This document shows, one piece after another, positions 26,702 through 30,465 of a DNA stretch of 30,465 nucleotides. Every line of letters begins with the position of its first letter. Within the stretch, counting starts at the first letter, position 1. The stretch covers positions 1 to 30,465 of IMG/VR virus record IMGVR_UViG_3300005367_000212; one strand, 5' to 3'. Made by a program: the position numbers and the translations under genes. Below the pieces are notes generated by a model. The model was not told the origin of the DNA. It searched no databases and saw only the letters and a list, made by a program, of their open reading frames with translations. The stretch is from a virus.

Positions 26702-27841
26702 ATGACCGAAAAGACCTCGCTCCTCGCGAGCGCCGCCGCGCGCGCCATCGTTGGCGCGCCGATGGGTGCGCAGCTGATGCTGCGCGGGCCTCAGGTGACG
26801 TTCGCGCCTCTGGAGGAGGGCGGCTCGAGCGGCGGCCTCTCGATCGAGGCCGCGGTCGCGCACCTCAATGAGCAGGATGGCGACGACGCAGGCGCGGGCG
26901 ATGAAGACGCCGGCGACTCCGCCGGCGGGGGCGAACAGGATCAATCCGGCGCGGCCAGCGCCGATGATGACGCCGGTGACGGGGCCGAAAACCCCGATCC
27001 GGACGAGGCCGACGCCGGCGACGGCGACGGCGAAGCGGAGGAGCTGGACCCCGCGGCCGTCGCGCCGGCGGAGGCTCCGAAGTACTGGTCACAGGAGGCC
27101 AAGGCGCGTTTCGCGCAGCTCCCGCCCGAACTGCAGGCCGTCGTGCTTCAGCAGGAGGGGCCGAGAGAAGCGGCGACGGCCAAGGCGAAGGCTGACGCTC
27201 AGCAGGTCCGCGAGAAGGCGGACAAGGACATCGCGGACGCTCAGAAGCTGGCGACGGGGCTCACCGAGTTCCTGCCGCAGGCGATCGAAACGTTCCGGTC
27301 CCGTTGGGGTGACAAGGAGCCCGATTGGGTCGCCTACGCTCAGGAGCATGGGGCCGACAGAATGTCGGTGGCCAAGGCTCGATTCGAGCAGCAGCGCGAC
27401 CTTCTCACCCGCACCGCTCAGGCGGCTCAGGAAGCGGGCGCCGTGGCTCACAGGGCGTTCCTCGAGCAGGAGAGCGTCAAGCTCGCCGAGCTCGCGCCGG
27501 ATCTCGCCGACCCGAAGGAAGGGCCCGCCCGCCGTCGTGCGGTCGGCCAGTACCTGGTCGATTCCGGGATCCCGCAGGATGCGCTCGCCAACATCAGCGC
27601 CGCTGAACTGACCCTCGCCCACAAGGCGATGCTCTGGGACCAGGCTCAGGCGAAGGCCAAGACTCCGACCCCGAAACCCGCTCTGGGCAAGCCGGCCGCC
27701 AAACCCGCGCTCACGCGCGGCGGCGCCGCGGCGGGCCCGGTCGATCCCAAAGCCAGGCAGGCCCAGAAGGCGAAGAACCGCTTCGCGCAGACCCGCTCGA
27801 TCGCGGACGCCGCGGCCTACCTCGATTCCATAGGAGACTGA
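26702..27841 (+). CDS. Scaffold-like capsid assembly protein
   Basis: A 379-residue protein directly before the capsid gene. Residues about 57-118 are extremely acidic (Asp/Glu/Gly/Ala), and residues 125-300 are helical with heptad-like stretches (AKAKADAQQVREKADKDIADAQKL, RFEQQRDLLTRTAQAAQEAG). The last 60 residues are Ala/Pro/Lys-rich with a basic end (KARQAQKAKNRFAQTRSI), the usual site where scaffolds bind the capsid. This layout is typical of podovirus scaffolding proteins, though no family motif is seen. The stop is three bases from the capsid start. Confidence 0.78.
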   Translation: MTEKTSLLASAAARAIVGAPMGAQLMLRGPQVTFAPLEEGGSSGGLSIEAAVAHLNEQDGDDAGAGDEDAGDSAGGGEQDQSGAASADDDAGDGAENPDPDEADAGDGDGEAEELDPAAVAPAEAPKYWSQEAKARFAQLPPELQAVVLQQEGPREAATAKAKADAQQVREKADKDIADAQKLATGLTEFLPQAIETFRSRWGDKEPDWVAYAQEHGADRMSVAKARFEQQRDLLTRTAQAAQEAGAVAHRAFLEQESVKLAELAPDLADPKEGPARRRAVGQYLVDSGIPQDALANISAAELTLAHKAMLWDQAQAKAKTPTPKPALGKPAAKPALTRGGAAAGPVDPKARQAQKAKNRFAQTRSIADAAAYLDSIGD

Positions 27842-27844
27842 GCC

Positions 27845-28801
27845 ATGGCGGCTCTGACGAACCTCGCCTCCACCCAAATGGTCGGCAACCGCGAGGACCT
27901 CGAGGACACCATCTACCGCGTCGCTCCGGAAAAGACGCCGTTCATCTCGGCGATCCAGAAGAAGAAGGCCACGGCCCGCTATCACGAGTGGCAGACCGAG
28001 ACCCTCGCCACCCCGGACCCGACGAACGCGGCGCTGGAAGGCGATGAAATCGCCACCCTGGACGCGCCGAACAACACCGCCCGGATCGGCAACTACGCTC
28101 AGATCTTCCGCAAGACCCTGGGCGTTTCCCGGACCCAGGAGGTGGTCGACAAGGCCGGCCGCAAGTCCGAGGTCAACCGCCAGAAGGTGATTAAGGGCAT
28201 CGAGATTCGCCGGGACATGGAGGCGCGCTTCATCGGCAACTACGCCTCCAACAACGAGACGGGCGGCACGCCGCGCCGCTCGGCCGGGATCCTGGCCTAT
28301 CTCACCTCGAACGTGTCTCGCGGCGCGTCTGGCGCGAACGGCGGCTTCTCGGCCGGTGTCGTGGCGGCCGCCACCAACGGCACGCAGCGCACCTTCACCG
28401 AGGCGCTGATGAAGACCGCCTGGGCGACCGCGTTCAACAACGGCGCGAGCCCGTCGGTGGCCTTCATGGGCGCGACCACGAAGCAGACCTTCTCCGGCTT
28501 TACCGGCATCGCCGACAGCCGGCGCGAGGTGAAGGGGCGTGAGCAGGCCGTGATCGTCGGCGCCGCGGACGTCTACGTCGGCGACTTCGGCGAGATCACC
28601 GCCGTGCCGCACGCCTACGGCCTGACCCGCGACTTCGTGGTCATCGACCCGGAATATGCGGCCGTGGCGACCCTCGACGGCTTCTCGACCGATGACCTGG
28701 CCAAGACCGGGGACACCGCGGCGAAGAAGCTGTTGGTCCACGAAGCCGGCCTCGAGTGCCAGAACGAAAAGGCCCACTTCGTCGTCGCCGACCTGAGCTA
28801 G
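27845..28801 (+). CDS. Major capsid protein, DUF5309/SU10 type
   Basis: A 318-residue HK97-fold capsid protein of the SU10/DUF5309 group. The N-terminus has NREDLEDTIYRVAPEKTPFISAIQKKKATARYHEWQTETLA (about residues 15-55), followed by ALEGDEIATLDAPNNTARIGNYAQIFRKTLGVSRTQEVVDKAG, then EIRRDMEARFIGNYAS and the C-terminal VYVGDFGEITAVPHAYGLTRDFVVIDPEYAAVATLDGF. These are the family's usual blocks. There is no prohead-protease cleavage sequence that I recognise. A terminator follows, so capsid transcripts may be controlled separately from the next genes. Confidence 0.92.
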   Translation: MAALTNLASTQMVGNREDLEDTIYRVAPEKTPFISAIQKKKATARYHEWQTETLATPDPTNAALEGDEIATLDAPNNTARIGNYAQIFRKTLGVSRTQEVVDKAGRKSEVNRQKVIKGIEIRRDMEARFIGNYASNNETGGTPRRSAGILAYLTSNVSRGASGANGGFSAGVVAAATNGTQRTFTEALMKTAWATAFNNGASPSVAFMGATTKQTFSGFTGIADSRREVKGREQAVIVGAADVYVGDFGEITAVPHAYGLTRDFVVIDPEYAAVATLDGFSTDDLAKTGDTAAKKLLVHEAGLECQNEKAHFVVADLS

Positions 28802-28843
28802 GCCGGCGGCTCCGTCATCTGACGGATCCCTTCCCCACCAACT

Positions 28844-28878
28844 GACGGGCGGTCCTCAGCGGCCGCCCGTCGCCTTTT
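28844..28878 (+). terminator. Terminator after the capsid gene
   Basis: GACGGGCGG (28844-28852) pairs with CCGCCCGTC (28863-28871) over a 10-base loop, followed by GCCTTTTG. A small palindrome, CCGTCA-TC-TGACGG (28812-28825), precedes it. It probably attenuates rather than stops the late transcript, as structural genes follow. Confidence 0.75.
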
Positions 28879-28889
28879 GAGGGCATGCC

Positions 28890-29204
28890 TTGAGCAAGAC
28901 CGATCCCAACGCGCCCGAGGGCGCGGACACCGCCACCGAGACCGCTTCCGCCGCCGACGCGGCCGCCCTGCAGGGCTCTGCCGCCGCCGACCTGGTCGAA
29001 CCCGCCCAAAACGGTGCGGGCCTCGCCAGCTACCGTGTCCTGCGCAAGGGCGAAGGCAAGGTGTTCACCGGCGAGCACGGATTCAACGAGAATGGCCAGC
29101 CCGTCGCCCTGACCTTCCCGCCTGGCGCGATCGTGCACGGCGCCCCACTCCGGACCGCGCTCGAGCTCGAGGACCGCGGCTTCGTCGAGGTCGTTGATGG
29201 CTGA
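28890..29204 (+). CDS. Small virion-region protein
   Basis: A 104-residue protein: acidic Ala/Thr-rich N-terminus (1-45), then a compact beta domain (YRVLRKGEGKVFTGEHGFNENGQPVALTFPPGAIVHGAPL) and a helix ALELEDRGFVEVVDG. The start is TTG at 28890 with GAGGG upstream. Its position between capsid and adaptor suggests a head-completion role. Function not recognised. Confidence 0.68.
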   Translation: MSKTDPNAPEGADTATETASAADAAALQGSAAADLVEPAQNGAGLASYRVLRKGEGKVFTGEHGFNENGQPVALTFPPGAIVHGAPLRTALELEDRGFVEVVDG

Positions 29205-29553
29205 TTGGGAAGTGCTCGTCCCGGCGGACTTCGCCGGCGACGTCGTGCACTACAGCAAGCCCTCGGACGACGGGGGCTTGATCATCCAATCGGTGCAGAA
29301 CGCGGCGCCGATCATTGAGCGCAACAAGGCGCTGCGCTCGCAAAACGACGGCTACAACGGCGACCGCACCATGCGCCGGGTCGCGACCATCCCCGCGATC
29401 GTGCGCATCAAGATCATGCAGGAGGAGGGTTGGGATCCCTGGAAGCCGCACCTCTACCCGAAGCAGATGGCGCGCTTCCTGAACGATCCTGATTACGCCT
29501 ACCTGCGCACCGCGGACGGCCGGATCGGCGTCTCGAACGGGAAGATCCGCTGA
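29197..29553 (+). CDS. Conserved virion-region protein
   Basis: A 118-residue protein: MADWEVLVPADFAGDVVHYS, then a helix with IIERNKALRSQNDGYNGDRTMRRVATIPAIVRIKIMQEEGWDPW and a basic end (YPKQMARFLNDPDYAYLRTADGRIGVS). This arrangement is common between capsid and adaptor genes of SU10-like phages, where its role is not established. The start ATG at 29197 overlaps the previous gene by 8 bases (ATGGCTGA). Confidence 0.78.
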   Translation: MADWEVLVPADFAGDVVHYSKPSDDGGLIIQSVQNAAPIIERNKALRSQNDGYNGDRTMRRVATIPAIVRIKIMQEEGWDPWKPHLYPKQMARFLNDPDYAYLRTADGRIGVSNGKIR

Positions 29554-30176
29554 TGGCGTTCTCGACCTTCGCCGAGCTGAAGGCGGCGGTGGCGACCTGG
29601 ATCAAGCGCTCCGACCTGACCGCGATCATCCCCGACTTCATCAAGTTGGCGGAGGCGCGGATCAACCGCGAGCTGCGCACCCGCAACATGGTGACCAGGT
29701 CGCAGAACGCGGCTGTAGATTCCGAATTCGTGGCGCTGCCGGCCGACTTCGGCGCGGCGCGATCGCTGCGCCTGGCGGCCAGTCCCTACACGGTCCTGCA
29801 GCAGCTGACGCCGGAAGCGATGGCCGACCTGGTGGCGCAGCGCCCCAGCGGGACCTTGCAGGCCTTCTCGATCGTTGGCGGAGAGTTGTGGTTCGTGCCC
29901 GCCCCGGCGACGGCGGTGACGGTGCTCCTGACCTACTACGCCAAGGTCCCGGCGCTCTCGGACGCCGCGCCCAGCAACTGGCTGCTCGCCAGCCATCCCG
30001 ACGTCTACCTCTGGGGCGCGCTCCTCGAGGCGACGGTCTACCTCGAGGATGAGGAGCAGGCGTCGACCTATCAGGGGCGCTTCGCGGCCGCGATCGAGGA
30101 GATCCGCGCCAACAGCGTGATGGACAGCCTGTCGGCCAGGCCGTCGCCCGTCGCCGGAACCGGCGCCGTCGTCTGA
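29553..30176 (+). CDS. Head-tail adaptor protein (SU10/P22 type)
   Basis: A 207-residue protein that joins the portal to the short tail. Family-typical parts are STFAELKAAVATWIKRSDLTAIIPDFIKLAEARINRELRTR (residues about 4-44), LPADFGAARSLRL, FSIVGGELWFVPAP, TVLLTYYAKVPALSD, and NWLLASHPDVYLWGALLEATVYLEDEEQASTYQGRFAAAIEEI at the C-terminus. The ATG shares one base with the preceding TGA. It supports a podovirus-like virion. Confidence 0.87.
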   Translation: MAFSTFAELKAAVATWIKRSDLTAIIPDFIKLAEARINRELRTRNMVTRSQNAAVDSEFVALPADFGAARSLRLAASPYTVLQQLTPEAMADLVAQRPSGTLQAFSIVGGELWFVPAPATAVTVLLTYYAKVPALSDAAPSNWLLASHPDVYLWGALLEATVYLEDEEQASTYQGRFAAAIEEIRANSVMDSLSARPSPVAGTGAVV

Positions 30177-30184
30177 ACCACAGA

Positions 30185-30200
30185 GCCGCCTGCAGGCGGC
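30185..30200. repeat. 16-bp palindrome before the last gene
   Basis: GCCGCCTGCAGGCGGC is a perfect palindrome 8 bases after the adaptor stop and followed by CGGGGAACACCACC and the next ATG. It could be a short hairpin that separates the two genes or an operator. Confidence 0.5.
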
Positions 30201-30214
30201 CGGGGAACACCACC

Positions 30215-30454
30215 ATGCACGAACCGACCTTCGACGACTCCACCCGCCGGTGGAGCGAGCCCGAGCTCGTGGAGACCACCCGCGGCCTTTGGCCGGCGTC
30301 TGGCCTCGAGCGGACCGTCGTCGAGCACGAGGACGAGAACGAGTGGGGCTCGGCGGTGGAGTACCGCCTGGCGGGCGAGCTCGTGAAGCGCTCGGTGCGC
30401 CTGCACCTCAAGAAGGCCAGCGTCGCCTCGGGCGTCGCGGCCGGAACCCCCTGA
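30215..30454 (+). CDS. Small virion-region protein
   Basis: A 79-residue protein with a Glu/Arg-rich first half (MHEPTFDDSTRRWSEPELVETTRG) and a beta-strand to helix end (EYRLAGELVKRSVRLHLKKASV). Function unknown. Complete within the window; it starts 38 bases after the adaptor stop. Confidence 0.62.
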   Translation: MHEPTFDDSTRRWSEPELVETTRGLWPASGLERTVVEHEDENEWGSAVEYRLAGELVKRSVRLHLKKASVASGVAAGTP

Positions 30455-30465
30455 CAAGAAGGAAC

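Larger units (their letters stand above)
5223..30465. mobile_element. Prophage, left part (right end outside window)
   Basis: An integrated, probably temperate phage is recognised by a split tRNA-Asp, an adjacent integrase, an early operon, a repressor/operator region, and a virion module with terminase, portal, scaffold-like, capsid and adaptor genes. It starts at the tRNA-Asp 3' fragment and is still running at the end of the window, so it is longer than 25 kb. Layout: integrase and anti-defence genes at the left end, leftward early operon to 13,051, switch to 13,931, replication and unknown genes to about 20.8 kb, then structural genes rightward. The DUF5309/SU10-type capsid, portal and adaptor genes suggest a podovirus-like particle. 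No obviously broken phage gene is seen. Confidence 0.93.

Noticed and set aside
27089-28777. 562-residue open frame on the minus strand
   Set aside because: It is antisense to the scaffold-like and capsid genes, Arg/Gly/Val-rich, without recognisable domains. Long antisense frames are expected at this GC content.
5223-30465. CRISPR array or toxin-antitoxin system in the prophage
   Set aside because: No regularly spaced repeats were seen, and none of the small gene pairs shows a recognisable toxin or antitoxin domain.

Overview
The window comes from a GC-rich alphaproteobacterium, most likely Caulobacterales (Caulobacter/Phenylobacterium-like). This rests on the lon-hup neighbourhood, the codon use, promoter-like sites resembling the Caulobacter housekeeping type, and phage-borne homologues of the alphaproteobacterial regulators GcrA and GapR. 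No database search was possible, so the assignment is by recognition.

Host chromosome, 1 to about 5,222. It holds the 3' part of lon, a strong terminator, an HU gene with its own promoter, and a yybP-ykoY-type (Mn2+) riboswitch in front of a GDT1/TMEM165-family cation exporter. These are followed by an intact tRNA-Val(TAC), a SAM methyltransferase, an NAD(P)-binding epimerase-like protein and a TylF-like methyltransferase.

Prophage, about 5,223 to beyond 30,465 (right end not in the window). The left junction is the 3' part of a tRNA-Asp(GTC) gene on the minus strand, so the complete tRNA-Asp should stand at the right junction. Next come interlocked inverted repeats, then a translationally coupled pair of candidate anti-defence genes: a Tad2 (DUF2829) homologue and a small Acb2/Tad1-type hairpin protein. 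The integrase is adjacent. From there to about 13,051 runs one tightly packed leftward operon of about 20 small genes, nearly all overlapping by 1, 4 or 8 bases, including a GcrA-like regulator and a GapR homologue.

Switch region, 13,052 to 13,931. There are two HTH genes and three copies of a GTTTGG-N5-CCAAAC operator. Two operators sit at the same place in two promoter-like sequences (TTGACT-N17-AAAC..): one reads left into the early operon, the other right into a small Xre gene. The leftward transcript would begin with a 14-bp stem-loop leader.

Middle region, 13,941 to 20,783. It carries a C-terminally membrane-anchored protein, an HTH protein resembling replication initiators, a gene-poor stretch with a second large stem-loop (16,019-16,100), several unknown genes, a second tyrosine recombinase with a complete catalytic set, and a DUF3164 gene.

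Virion region, 20,845 to the end. It encodes small and large terminase, portal, scaffold-like protein, DUF5309/SU10-type major capsid protein and a head-tail adaptor. This set suggests a short-tailed (podovirus-like) phage. Tail, lysis and right attachment genes would lie outside the window.

The most notable items are the coupled Tad2 and Acb2/Tad1-like pair with a palindrome over the tad2 ribosome binding site, the operator/promoter switch, the two large structured leader-like elements, and GANTC (CcrM) sites at putative promoters of a phage that carries its own GcrA-like protein.
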